Source: Caldisericales bacterium (GTDB lineage: Bacteria; Caldisericota; Caldisericia; JAAYUI01). Taken from it: DNA of 64,000 bases. Shown piece by piece: positions 8,939-17,267 of this stretch; the first letter of the stretch is position 1, and each line of letters begins with the position of its first letter. Both the position numbers and the translations under genes were made by a program. The notes under the pieces were generated by a model that searched no databases, was not told where the DNA came from, and saw only the letters and a program-made list of their open reading frames with translations. The stretch spans positions 79,835 through 143,834 of the forward strand of contig JAAYUI010000004.1 in NCBI GenBank assembly GCA_012517765.1, written 5' to 3'.

Positions 8939-10756
8939 ATGGAACCATACTCAGATAGCAGACCCCTGACCAGATGGTGGTGGTTTTCAGGCCCCATCAA
9001 CAAAAAAGACATTGATTTCCAGCTCTCGTGGCTGAAGGACAACGGCTTTGGCGGAGTAGAGATAGCATGGATCTACCAACTCCCAGAGAGTCCGGAAGGC
9101 CCAGCATGGCTCTCAAGAGAGCTTTCCGACAAAATCCGCTACACAAAAGAACGTGCCGTATCATTGGGACTAGCATGCGATTTCACCTTTGGCACCCTCT
9201 GGCCCTTCGGCGGTTCAATGGTGGGCGAGGAAGACGCCTCAAAAGATTTCTATGGCACATCGAAACAGCGGATAAGGAAGTCGTGGGAGGCAAGAACTTG
9301 TCCTGAAACGTTTGTTCTTGACCACATGAACGAGGGAGCATTCCTTCGCTATGCAGAAGAGATGGGCAACTTCCTGCCTCTTGATGGCAAAAAACAATGC
9401 CTGTTCTGCGACTCATTCGAGGTTGCCACCGAAGGCCTCTGGGCAAGAGGCTTTGAAAAAGACTTCAAGTCCGCCTTTGGATACGACATAGTCCCGTTCA
9501 TGGACGATCTGGGTTCCAGTCCAGGGGCAAGATACGACTACAGAAAACTCGTATCAAAAATGCTTCTGGAAAATTTTTTCAGCCCATTTGCCAGATGGTG
9601 CAGGGAGCACAATTCTTTCTCAAGAGTACAGGTCCACGGAGCGCCAGTCGACATACTCGAGGGATACGCAACATGTGATGTTCCGGAGAGCGAATCTGTC
9701 CTCTTTGATCCACATTTCTCACAGCTTGCAGCGAGTTCTGCCGCGCTGACCGGCAAAAAATATGTAACTGCCGAGACCTTCACCTGTCTGTATGGATGGA
9801 AAGGATGGCCGGGTCCGGGACAGCACCAGAGAGAGGAAAAGACCGGTGACCTGAAACTGCTCGCAGACGCCATGCTGGCAAACGGCATCAACAAAATTAT
9901 CTGGCACGGCATGCCGTACAATTCGGAGGGTGGCAAAAATGCTTTTTATGCAAGTGTTCACGTTGGCCCGGACGCAAGTTTTGCAGATGGCTTGCCAGCG
10001 CTAAACGGATACATGGAAAAAATCTCCAATTTCCTGCTTGAAGGCAAACCATATTTCCAGTGTGCCGTCATGCTTCCGGTTGAAGACACATGGATGGAGG
10101 GCAAGCTTGAAGACGAACTTAAGAGGCCATCTGCAAAATACCACTGGGAATTCCATTACCAGAGAATGCCGGAAGAACTCTGGGGCCACCGCCCGTGCTG
10201 GATAACAGCACCATTCCTGAGAAAAGCAGAGGTCAGGGACGGCTTTACCGTCATTGGCGATCTTGAATTTGATTTTATCTATGTCGACTTCCAGTATCTG
10301 GACTTTGAAGGTCTTGATACGCTTATCAGCCTGGCGCAAAGAGGTGCAAGAGTCTGCCTGAAACAGATTCCGGAACAACCGGGTTTTATTGCTTCCCCTG
10401 CTTACGAAAAGGCGATTTCGAAGTTGGCCTCATTTGAGAACGTTTCAGACAGCATCAAGAAATCATCAGTCTCGCCTCCGCTGTTTTCCAAAACAAACGG
10501 ACCCAAGCCTGAATACTGGTGCAGAAAAACGTTGGACGGGATAAATATTTTCATGGCAAACCCAGCAACAAGGGCGATCTCTTATCCTATGCCGTATGGC
10601 CTGTCAGATGGAACCACGGAGATCAAAATGGATCTTGATACAGCGTTTTTGGGCCAGGAAAAGACCATCGGCATCAATTTCAAAAAAGGGACATCCGTCA
10701 TGCTCCGGCTCTCCAGGGGAGGAACCTTGCTTGAGGAAGCCAATTTATTAAATTGA
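8939..10756 (+). CDS. GH106-like glycoside hydrolase (alpha-L-rhamnosidase-like)
   Basis: 605 residues. The N-terminus (LTRWWWFSGPINKKDI... followed by LKDNGFGGVEI) is the recognisable opening of GH106-type TIM-barrel enzymes, where the RWWW and GGVEI segments form early barrel strands. A conserved-looking segment ITAETFTCLYGWKGWPGPG near residue 280 and a DAMLANGINKIIWHG segment near 305 complete the barrel, with a beta-rich C-terminus. Family members cleave terminal rhamnose or related sugars. Most are longer (800-1000 residues) and exported. This one is short and has no signal peptide, so it may act on imported oligosaccharides. The ribosome-binding site is weak. Confidence 0.65.
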   Translation: MEPYSDSRPLTRWWWFSGPINKKDIDFQLSWLKDNGFGGVEIAWIYQLPESPEGPAWLSRELSDKIRYTKERAVSLGLACDFTFGTLWPFGGSMVGEEDASKDFYGTSKQRIRKSWEARTCPETFVLDHMNEGAFLRYAEEMGNFLPLDGKKQCLFCDSFEVATEGLWARGFEKDFKSAFGYDIVPFMDDLGSSPGARYDYRKLVSKMLLENFFSPFARWCREHNSFSRVQVHGAPVDILEGYATCDVPESESVLFDPHFSQLAASSAALTGKKYVTAETFTCLYGWKGWPGPGQHQREEKTGDLKLLADAMLANGINKIIWHGMPYNSEGGKNAFYASVHVGPDASFADGLPALNGYMEKISNFLLEGKPYFQCAVMLPVEDTWMEGKLEDELKRPSAKYHWEFHYQRMPEELWGHRPCWITAPFLRKAEVRDGFTVIGDLEFDFIYVDFQYLDFEGLDTLISLAQRGARVCLKQIPEQPGFIASPAYEKAISKLASFENVSDSIKKSSVSPPLFSKTNGPKPEYWCRKTLDGINIFMANPATRAISYPMPYGLSDGTTEIKMDLDTAFLGQEKTIGINFKKGTSVMLRLSRGGTLLEEANLLN

Positions 10757-10807
10757 TAATTAAATATTAACTCAATTAAAATCAAATATTTGTAATAACT
10801 ACAACAT

Positions 10808-10835
10808 TTGACAAGCTTTATCAATTGTTTATAAT
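10808..10835 (+). promoter_or_regulatory. Consensus sigma-70-type promoter
   Basis: TTGACA and TATAAT boxes, both perfect, are separated by 16 bp and lie 30 bp upstream of the small-protein ATG. Expected transcription starts near 10842. Confidence 0.8.
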
Positions 10836-10864
10836 AGACATTACGAAAGGAGGATTTGGGTTAA

Positions 10865-11032
10865 ATGTCAAAAATTACGTTGATTATAGTTGGTATTTTG
10901 CTGGTAGTCATGGGTCTTTCGGGGATATGGTCATGGTTTGGACTTGGTGTTGAGCCAATGTGGCATGCAATTTTGAAGATAGCTGTTGGAATAATCGCCG
11001 TTCTCATCGGTGCAATGGACAAATCAGCCTGA
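10865..11032 (+). CDS. 55-residue membrane protein
   Basis: This short gene encodes two predicted membrane helices (residues 4-24 and about 36-51), joined by a WSWFGLG loop and ending DKSA. AAAGGAGG lies 11 bases before the ATG. A perfect promoter precedes it and a rho-independent terminator follows 32 bp after the stop, so it forms its own compact, probably highly expressed unit. I recognise no family. It could be a stress or envelope small protein. Confidence 0.75.
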   Translation: MSKITLIIVGILLVVMGLSGIWSWFGLGVEPMWHAILKIAVGIIAVLIGAMDKSA

Positions 11033-11062
11033 TCTGAAAAGAAAAACTTGTTTTTAATTCTA

Positions 11063-11092
11063 AGCCCCTGGATTTCTCAGGGGTTTTTATTT
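11063..11092 (+). terminator. Rho-independent terminator
   Basis: CCCCTG and CAGGGG arms with a 7-nt loop, followed by TTTTTATTTT. It ends the small-protein unit. Confidence 0.8.
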
Positions 11093-11119
11093 TGATGGAT
11101 TTCCAAAACTTGAAGGTTT

Positions 11120-11620
11120 CTATTTTATCTCGCTGTCAAATATCTTCCACTCACCAGTAAGGTCGCTGAGTGTATACGAACCAATTGGTGTGTCGTCCTG
11201 TTTTTTTAGTTTGTCGTAAACATATAGCATGAAGCCAACCCTGACCATTCTTACATTAGCATTCTTTCTCATGATCGAGAGGGAGATGATCCTTGCACTC
11301 TTGTAGTCTACCTCGGCCCTGGCTTTTTCAAACGTCTCCACCATCTGTTCCTTGCTTACCCTTGCGGTCTGGAATGGCGAATTCTTCTCTATCTGCGACC
11401 AGGCCTCATCATATTTGCCAGAAAAAAGGTTTTCAAAATACAAAAGCACGACCTTTGACGCAGGGTGGTTTTCCGGGCCGGCCTGTTTTATGGCTTCGTC
11501 AATCTTCGATTTGTATTCTCCACCATCCACCATGGCGTTGATTTCGTCCCATGTCGGCACTTTAGTTCCGCAACCAGCAATAACAGCAACCAGCAACATA
11601 AAACAAATAACCTTTCTCAT
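11120..11620 (-). CDS. Lipoprotein with NTF2-like (DUF4878-type) domain
   Basis: 166 residues from MRKVIC; an alternative start six codons upstream is possible, and neither has a clear ribosome-binding site. Lipobox VIAGC gives lipidated Cys17. After a short linker, residues about 55-165 follow the NTF2-like plan: a helix with FENLFSGKYDEAW, a basic amphipathic stretch, then strands MVRVGFMLYVYD and a final GEWKIFD strand, which is typical of DUF4878-like lipoproteins. The function is unknown. Confidence 0.65.
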   Translation of the reverse strand: MRKVICFMLLVAVIAGCGTKVPTWDEINAMVDGGEYKSKIDEAIKQAGPENHPASKVVLLYFENLFSGKYDEAWSQIEKNSPFQTARVSKEQMVETFEKARAEVDYKSARIISLSIMRKNANVRMVRVGFMLYVYDKLKKQDDTPIGSYTLSDLTGEWKIFDSEIK

Positions 11621-11711
11621 CTTTATGAATTTTACCACTTATGGTCATCTTTGGAAGGGGGCAGTGTTCCAAAAACATCCAAAACCTGTATAATCCAGCA
11701 AGGAGGTCGTG

Positions 11712-11963
11712 ATGGAAAACAAAAAGGTCGGATGGTTGCCAGTAATTGTGGTTCTGCTTATCGGTGCACCTTCACTCTGGATCGGCATCGACAGATCGAA
11801 TATTGCATTCATAATCTTCGGGGCCCTTGAATTGGCCATAGGTTTCATAGGGATATGGGTCATACTCAGGAACTCGAAGGTCCCGAGGACCATCTGCCCT
11901 AATTGCAATGAGCCTGTTGGCCCCGGAATGGAATCATGCCCTCACTGCGGAGTCAAACTTTAG
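11712..11963 (+). CDS. Small membrane protein with C-terminal zinc ribbon
   Basis: 83 residues: two membrane helices (about 7-24 and 32-53), then a CPNC-x10-CPHC zinc-ribbon at residues 62-78. AGGAGG lies five bases before the ATG; a GTG three bases earlier would be too close to it. Proteins with this layout are common and usually uncharacterised. The ribbon faces the cytoplasm if the positive-inside rule holds. Confidence 0.7.
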   Translation: MENKKVGWLPVIVVLLIGAPSLWIGIDRSNIAFIIFGALELAIGFIGIWVILRNSKVPRTICPNCNEPVGPGMESCPHCGVKL

Positions 11964-11965
11964 GG

Positions 11966-12754
11966 TCAGTAGCATGTAAGCAGGACACCCAGCCTGCTTG
12001 CTTTTTCTATTGCCCTCAGTTTCTGCGCTTTTCTGAATTCAGAACTGGCGAGAAGGCACATGGCATCATCAAAATTGAGGCCAAGCTTTCTGTATGAAAT
12101 AGCAAGGCTCCTCAATATCCTTGGATAGGGGGTCAGGAAATCCATCGAGAGATCGCAACCGGTTGCCGCAGCGATCTCGATTATTCTGTCAATATTTGTA
12201 ACAAGCGGCAATATCGGGGACATAAAAATCCATGTTGCCACACCTTTTTGCCTGAACATCTTCAAGGTGTCGACTCTAGCGCGTATCGGTGCAGAGTCGT
12301 CCTCAAATGCAGCCCTGAGGCGCTCGTCATGGTACGACATCGAAAATCCAATACTCGGTCTGTCAAATTTTGCTATCAGATCAATATCTCTGGCCACAAG
12401 TGTGGATTTTGTCAGAATGTCTATCCTGCAATTGACTTTTGAGAGCAATTCCAAGCATGCCCTTGTGACACCAAATTTTGCCTCAAGGGGCTGGTAGGCA
12501 TCGGTAGCAGTGGAAAAGACCACAGATTTGCCATTTGCCTTTTTGACCTGGCCCATCAAAACGTCTGGCAGGTTGATTTTTGGGTATACAAATCTCCCCC
12601 AGCGCTCCTTCTCGTCAAGAAACCGGCACATGAATGTTGCATAGCAAAAAGAACATGCATGGGAACAACCATAATATGGATTTATCGAGTAATCGCAGCC
12701 CTGGACCTTCGACTTTACAAGCGCCGATTTTGTAAGCCTGGCCTCTATTTTGAT
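11966..12754 (-). CDS. Radical SAM protein, spore-photolyase-like (COG1533), apparent ATC start
   Basis: 262 residues if translation starts at ATC 12754. The first in-frame ATG lies downstream of the cluster motif, and no ATG, GTG or TTG lies upstream of it before the stop at 12791. Residues 1-50 include the family opening (IKIEARLTKSAL... then INPYYGCSHACSFCYA). CSHACSFC is the CxxxCxxC motif that binds the 4Fe-4S cluster and S-adenosylmethionine. Later parts resemble SPL-like radical SAM barrels (IDILTKSTLVARDIDL, GFSMSYHDERL). GGTGGA sits four bases before the ATC. It overlaps the upstream gene by 10 bases. Substrate unknown. Confidence 0.7.
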   Translation of the reverse strand: MKIEARLTKSALVKSKVQGCDYSINPYYGCSHACSFCYATFMCRFLDEKERWGRFVYPKINLPDVLMGQVKKANGKSVVFSTATDAYQPLEAKFGVTRACLELLSKVNCRIDILTKSTLVARDIDLIAKFDRPSIGFSMSYHDERLRAAFEDDSAPIRARVDTLKMFRQKGVATWIFMSPILPLVTNIDRIIEIAAATGCDLSMDFLTPYPRILRSLAISYRKLGLNFDDAMCLLASSEFRKAQKLRAIEKASRLGVLLTCY

Positions 12755-13404
12755 CGTTCCACCCTGTCCTTTATTTCCCTGGAAGCCCTGTCAAAACCCT
12801 GGTACTGCCTCCAGCTGTAGATACTGTAAGCAGTAAAAAGAAGTGTTGAAGCAAAAATCACCCAACCCGTAAAATCTTTGCTGAACCACAACGAAAAGGC
12901 CGAGGCCACAAAAAGCATTCCAAATATCACAGAGGCAAGTCCCCATGCAAATTTCGGAAAAGACTGCAACTCGTAGGCATGGGCAGAGAGTATTCTAGCC
13001 GCCTTGATGGCCTGGTTCATGGTCGGAGCCCCGTCGGGGAGATCAAATGAACACTCCTTGTCAATTGTTGCACCAATTGCATCAAAAAACGCGTCCACAA
13101 AATCTCTTGACACTTTTGCCTCTTTTGCCTTTGGATGGTTCAGTAGGTATTGCCCACAAGCATTTTTATATTTTGTGGCTATCGCCTCACAGGCAACCAG
13201 TGCCCATTGTCTGACCTTTGACACATCAGCAGATTTTATTGCCAGCTCGCCCTTATAAGCGAGCACAAGGTATTCAGCCACTTCAGGACTTGTTTGCATA
13301 CCATAAAGAATACGGTTTTTCAAACAAATATTCAAATCCGGAAAAGATACAAGTTTGGTTATGCAATAGTTAACATGTGCATTTATATGACTACAATCTG
13401 CCAT
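12745..13404 (-). CDS. Membrane protein of unknown function
   Basis: 219 residues. The soluble N-terminal part (about 1-145) contains a cysteine-bearing start and charged helices. Two membrane helices follow at about 152-170 and 178-195, then a basic tail. An internal start at residue 36 (MQTSPEV) is possible, and neither start has a good ribosome-binding site. It overlaps the radical SAM gene, so the two are probably co-transcribed. No family recognised. Confidence 0.6.
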   Translation of the reverse strand: MADCSHINAHVNYCITKLVSFPDLNICLKNRILYGMQTSPEVAEYLVLAYKGELAIKSADVSKVRQWALVACEAIATKYKNACGQYLLNHPKAKEAKVSRDFVDAFFDAIGATIDKECSFDLPDGAPTMNQAIKAARILSAHAYELQSFPKFAWGLASVIFGMLFVASAFSLWFSKDFTGWVIFASTLLFTAYSIYSWRQYQGFDRASREIKDRVERSK

Positions 13405-13613
13405 AGATTAAAGGAATTCTTTTCGTGATCCAGTTCACTATTAGTTTATTTCAGCTTTTATAATAGTATTTATCTTTCACAAATAGCCTGATAACATTTC
13501 AAACAAAAGCTCCCGCCCTGTGAGACAATAAATATAATAAATTTAATAAAACATCTGTTTGACATTAGCGACCCCATAATTGACTTGCCCTGGTGCAAGG
13601 TTATGGTGACGAT

Positions 13614-15161
13614 GTGAAGAATATAGATGATCTTATAAGAGAAAAAGACGAATTGCTTGCAAAAGCAGGCAATGAAACGCCACAAGCCAGAGAGTTCCAG
13701 GAAAAGAGGGGGAAGCTGACGGCAAGGGACAGGATAAGGTTGTTCCTTGACCCGGAAAGTTTTGTCGAAACCGACACTCTGGTCCAGCACAGAAAAGACT
13801 ACCCGCAATCAGAGAAATTCGTCCCGGCGGAAGGTGTCATAACAGGTTATGGCACAGTGAATGGAAGGCTTGTCTTTGTCTTCTCCCAGGACTTTTCAAC
13901 CATGGGTGGCTCCCTTTCAAAAATGCAGGGTGCAAAAATCGGCAAGGTGATGGAGATGGCATATCGCTCCGGTGCCCCGGTCATCGGGTTCAATGACTCC
14001 GGTGGTGCAAGGGTGCAGGAGGGTGTGGATGCCCTGTCCGGTTATGGAAAGGTGTTCTACAGAAACTCCATTTATTCTGGTGTAATCCCCCAGATATCCA
14101 TCATTGCAGGGCCATCCGCCGGTGGTGCAGCCTATTCTCCCGCCCTCACCGATTTCATCTTCACAATTGACGGGCTGACCGAGATGTTCATAACAGGCCC
14201 GCAGGTCATCGAATCAGTTACTGGCGAAAAACCCGACAAACAAACCCTCGGTGGTGCAAGGGTCCATGCTTCCAAATCAGGCGTAACACACTTTGTATAC
14301 AAATCAGAACAGGAGTGCATCCAGTCGGTCAGAAAACTCCTGTCGTTCCTGCCACAAAACTGCAGGCAGATGCCGCCACGCATCAAGGGCAATGATGATC
14401 CAAACAGGGCCTCGATGGAACTCAGGCAGATTGTTCCAGTCGAAGCAAACAAGTCCTATGATGTCCGCAAAGTCATTGCAGAAATAGTCGATGATGGCGA
14501 CTTTATGGAAGTCCAGCCAGATTTTGCAAGAAACCTAACCATTGGTTTTGCAAGAGTGGACGGCTTCCCGATAGGCATTGTTGCCAACCAGCCAATGTAC
14601 CTCGCCGGCTGTCTTGACATCGACTCTTCCGACAAGGCCTCAAGGTTTATAAGGACATGTGATTCTTTCAACATACCACTTTTAAACCTCGTTGATGTTC
14701 CAGGCTTTCTTCCGGGAGTCAACCAGGAACACGGCGGGATCATCAGGCATGGCGCCAAGATGCTCTATGCCTACGCTGAATCAACAGTCCCAAAAATAAC
14801 AGTCATCACCAGAAGGTCCTACGGCGGTGCCTATCTTGCCATGTGCTCGAAAGACATGGGTGCAGATGTCGTATTTGCCTGGCCACAAGCCAATATCGCC
14901 GTCATGGGTGCCGATGGGGCAGTCAAAATTCTCTACCATGACGAAATCAAAAATGCCCCGAATCCTGAAGAGAAAACCAAAGAACTCGTCCAGGAATATG
15001 AAAGCTACCACTGCAACCCCTATGTGGCCGCCGAAAGAGGATACATTGACTCGGTAATCAACCCCGAGGAGACAAGGGCAAGGGTGGCTTCATCACTGCA
15101 CATGCTCCAGACAAAACAGCAGAGCATGCCGGAAAGAAAACACGGCAACATGCCGCTTTGA
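13614..15161 (+). CDS. mmdA: Carboxyltransferase (alpha) subunit of a Na+-pumping acyl-CoA decarboxylase
   Basis: 515 residues from a GTG with GGTGA five bases upstream; a start seven codons earlier is possible. It is a full-length crotonase-fold carboxyltransferase of the propionyl-CoA carboxylase beta / methylmalonyl-CoA decarboxylase alpha type. N-terminal oxyanion-hole segments include FNDSGGARVQEGVDAL and AGPSAGGAAYSPA; the C-terminal lobe has PGFLPGVNQEHGGIIRHGAK and RRSYGGAYLAM. It moves the carboxyl group from the acyl-CoA to biotin on the downstream carrier. It heads a compact alpha-gamma-biotin-beta operon. Methylmalonyl-CoA is the likeliest substrate, but glutaconyl- or malonyl-type cannot be excluded. 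Confidence 0.85.
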   Translation: MKNIDDLIREKDELLAKAGNETPQAREFQEKRGKLTARDRIRLFLDPESFVETDTLVQHRKDYPQSEKFVPAEGVITGYGTVNGRLVFVFSQDFSTMGGSLSKMQGAKIGKVMEMAYRSGAPVIGFNDSGGARVQEGVDALSGYGKVFYRNSIYSGVIPQISIIAGPSAGGAAYSPALTDFIFTIDGLTEMFITGPQVIESVTGEKPDKQTLGGARVHASKSGVTHFVYKSEQECIQSVRKLLSFLPQNCRQMPPRIKGNDDPNRASMELRQIVPVEANKSYDVRKVIAEIVDDGDFMEVQPDFARNLTIGFARVDGFPIGIVANQPMYLAGCLDIDSSDKASRFIRTCDSFNIPLLNLVDVPGFLPGVNQEHGGIIRHGAKMLYAYAESTVPKITVITRRSYGGAYLAMCSKDMGADVVFAWPQANIAVMGADGAVKILYHDEIKNAPNPEEKTKELVQEYESYHCNPYVAAERGYIDSVINPEETRARVASSLHMLQTKQQSMPERKHGNMPL

Positions 15162-15170
15162 GGTGACAAA

Positions 15171-15611
15171 TTGAAAAAAATATCAACTGGGCAAATAATT
15201 GCAAACATAGTAACCGGGCTTATTCTGGTTGGACTGATGGTCTTTGTTGTTGTGAGTTACATACTCGACCCGGCAAAATATGGCGAAGGCGTTACAAAAG
15301 GCCTCGTTGCTTTTACAACGACGTTCATCATCCTCCTTGTTGTCACAGCTTCAATCTACCTCATCAAGGCAATAACAGAGCGCTTTTCAGGCAATGGCGC
15401 ATCAGCAAAAGGCCCTGGTTCGGCCACACAAAACAAGGGGGAATCAGACAAAATAATGGCTGCAGTGATTGCCACCGCAGTCTACCAGTTCCAGCTCGAT
15501 TCAAACGGGCAGATTGCTGTAGGCTTCAGAGTAAGGGAACTGTTTGATGTAAACACACCATGGGCAACATTTTCCAAAAATGACTATCACAAATCCGGAG
15601 GATCAAGATGA
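15171..15611 (+). CDS. OadG-like gamma/delta subunit of the decarboxylase pump
   Basis: 146 residues from a TTG start with GAGGTGA upstream. Two membrane helices (about 9-30 and 43-65) are followed by a polar linker and the family-type segment DKIMAAVIATAVYQFQ near residue 94. In related pumps this small subunit anchors the carboxyltransferase to the membrane beta subunit. It has more membrane spans than the typical single-span OadG. It overlaps the biotin-carrier start (ATGA). Confidence 0.7.
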   Translation: MKKISTGQIIANIVTGLILVGLMVFVVVSYILDPAKYGEGVTKGLVAFTTTFIILLVVTASIYLIKAITERFSGNGASAKGPGSATQNKGESDKIMAAVIATAVYQFQLDSNGQIAVGFRVRELFDVNTPWATFSKNDYHKSGGSR

Positions 15612-15997
15612 CCAGAAAATACAGAATAACCGTTGAAGGAAAGACATTCGAGGTCGAGGTTGAGTCTATCGATTCAGCGCCAACGGCACAGACGGCCCCG
15701 CAGCCACAGGCCCAGACCGTTGCACCAACACCACCGCCACCACAGGAACCATCGTCAGGCCCTACAATGGCAAAACCGGTTTCTGCAAAAGATGTCATCT
15801 CTCCAATCCCCGGAAAGATAAAGCAGATAGCTGTAAAACCTGGTCAGACAGTTGTCCCGGGAGATCTTCTCATGGTCATCGAGGCCATGAAAATGGACAA
15901 CGAAATCCTTTGCGATGTCAACGCCACGGTGGCAGAACTCCTGGTCAAAGAGGGCGACTCGGTATCCATCGGCCAGCCAATCGTGAGGTATGCCTAG
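15608..15997 (+). CDS. mmdC: Biotin carboxyl carrier subunit of the decarboxylase pump
   Basis: 129 residues. A short N-terminal strand region (1-20) is followed by an Ala/Pro/Gln-rich flexible linker (about 22-58). A biotinyl/lipoyl domain (62-129) carries the EAMKMDNEI motif, in which Lys95 would be biotinylated. It shuttles the carboxyl group from the alpha subunit to the membrane beta subunit. It sits in the operon between the gamma and beta genes; the beta start directly follows its stop. Confidence 0.9.
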   Translation: MTRKYRITVEGKTFEVEVESIDSAPTAQTAPQPQAQTVAPTPPPPQEPSSGPTMAKPVSAKDVISPIPGKIKQIAVKPGQTVVPGDLLMVIEAMKMDNEILCDVNATVAELLVKEGDSVSIGQPIVRYA

Positions 15998-17146
15998 ATG
16001 GAATTTATTACTGGCCTGAAAGGCATTTTCGATACATCAGGACTCCCCCTTTTCCTTCCAAGCTGGGGAAACTGGATAATGATCGTAGTTGGGCTCATCC
16101 TTATTGTTCTGGCTGTAAAATTCAAATTCGAACCACTCCTTCTCATTCCAATATCCCTTGGTTGTATACTGGTCAACATCCCGCTACCAAAAGAACTTGC
16201 CTCTGCGTGGATAGGTCAGCCAGGTGTCGGTTTTCTGAGCATCATCTATGACGCCATAACAAAAACTGAGATAACACCAATAATAATGTTCCTGTGCCTG
16301 GGAGCATTGACGGATTTTAGCCCGCTTCTTGAGCGTCCTATAACATTCCTTCTCGGAGCCGCAGCTCAATTTGGTGTTTTTGTGGCTATATTTCTTGCGC
16401 TTACGCTTGGCTTTAATATCAAGGAAGCGGCTGCCATTGGAATCATTGGTGGGGCCGATGGCCCGACCGCAATTTTCATTGCACAGAAAATGGCACCCCA
16501 GATTCTAGGTGCGATAGCAGTATCGGCTTATTCCTACATGTCGCTGGTCCCGCTCATCCTGCCCCCTGTCATCAGATGTATGACCACCAAAAAAGAGCGC
16601 ACAACACGCATGGAGCTGGCAAAACCAGTCTCGAAAACAACCAAGATGCTGTTCCCGATTGTCGTCACACTAGTTGTTGGAATCCTTCTCCCATCATCTG
16701 TCCAGCTCATCGGAATGCTCATGGCCGGCAACTTCATAAAGGAATGCGGGCTTGTCGAGAGGCTTTCAAATACTCTGCAGAACGAGCTTGTAAATATCAA
16801 CACAGTATTTCTTGGACTGACTGTTGGCTCTACAATGGCCGCCCAGCAATTCCTCACTCCAGCAACCCTCAAGATAATTCTTCTCGGATTCCTCGCCTTT
16901 GCCTTCTCGGCCGCAGGCGGAGTCGCCCTTGGAAAACTGATGTATGTCCTCTCTGGTGGCAAGATCAACCCAATGATTGGCGCGGCAGGTGTTTCAGCCG
17001 TCCCGATGAGCGCAAGAACTGTTCAAAAAGAAGGCCAGAGGGAAGACCCAGGCAACTTCCTCCTCATGCCAGCGATGGGCCCAAACGTTGCCGGCGTCCT
17101 CGGAACAGCAGTTGCTGCAGCAGCTCTTATTGCACTTCTCTCCTAG
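15998..17146 (+). CDS. mmdB: Sodium-pumping decarboxylase beta subunit
   Basis: 382 residues, multi-spanning. It matches OadB/MmdB/GcdB over its whole length, with the hallmark GGADGPTAIF motif (about residues 151-160), whose Asp takes part in Na+ transport and carboxybiotin decarboxylation, and a C-terminal GAAGVSAVPMSARTVQ segment. It releases CO2 from carboxybiotin and exports Na+. It is the last gene of the four-gene operon and is followed by a strong terminator. Confidence 0.92.
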   Translation: MEFITGLKGIFDTSGLPLFLPSWGNWIMIVVGLILIVLAVKFKFEPLLLIPISLGCILVNIPLPKELASAWIGQPGVGFLSIIYDAITKTEITPIIMFLCLGALTDFSPLLERPITFLLGAAAQFGVFVAIFLALTLGFNIKEAAAIGIIGGADGPTAIFIAQKMAPQILGAIAVSAYSYMSLVPLILPPVIRCMTTKKERTTRMELAKPVSKTTKMLFPIVVTLVVGILLPSSVQLIGMLMAGNFIKECGLVERLSNTLQNELVNINTVFLGLTVGSTMAAQQFLTPATLKIILLGFLAFAFSAAGGVALGKLMYVLSGGKINPMIGAAGVSAVPMSARTVQKEGQREDPGNFLLMPAMGPNVAGVLGTAVAAAALIALLS

Positions 17147-17171
17147 ACTCGATCACCAAAATATCGCTTTC

Positions 17172-17201
17172 AAAAGGCCTGCATGATTGCAGGCCTTTTT
17201 T
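17172..17201 (+). terminator. Rho-independent terminator
   Basis: AAAAGGCCTGC and GCAGGCCTTTTTT arms with a 6-nt loop, 25 bp after the decarboxylase operon. Confidence 0.9.
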
Positions 17202-17267
17202 GTTTGCCTTTGCCAACAATGCACCTTTAACTGAGATTTTGAAATTATGTTGCTATGTTGTATCCGT

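Noticed and set aside
13559..13586. TTGACA upstream of the decarboxylase operon as a promoter
   Set aside because: The -35 box is perfect, but no -10-like hexamer is found at 15-18 bp spacing; the only candidate (CATAAT) lies 10 bp away.
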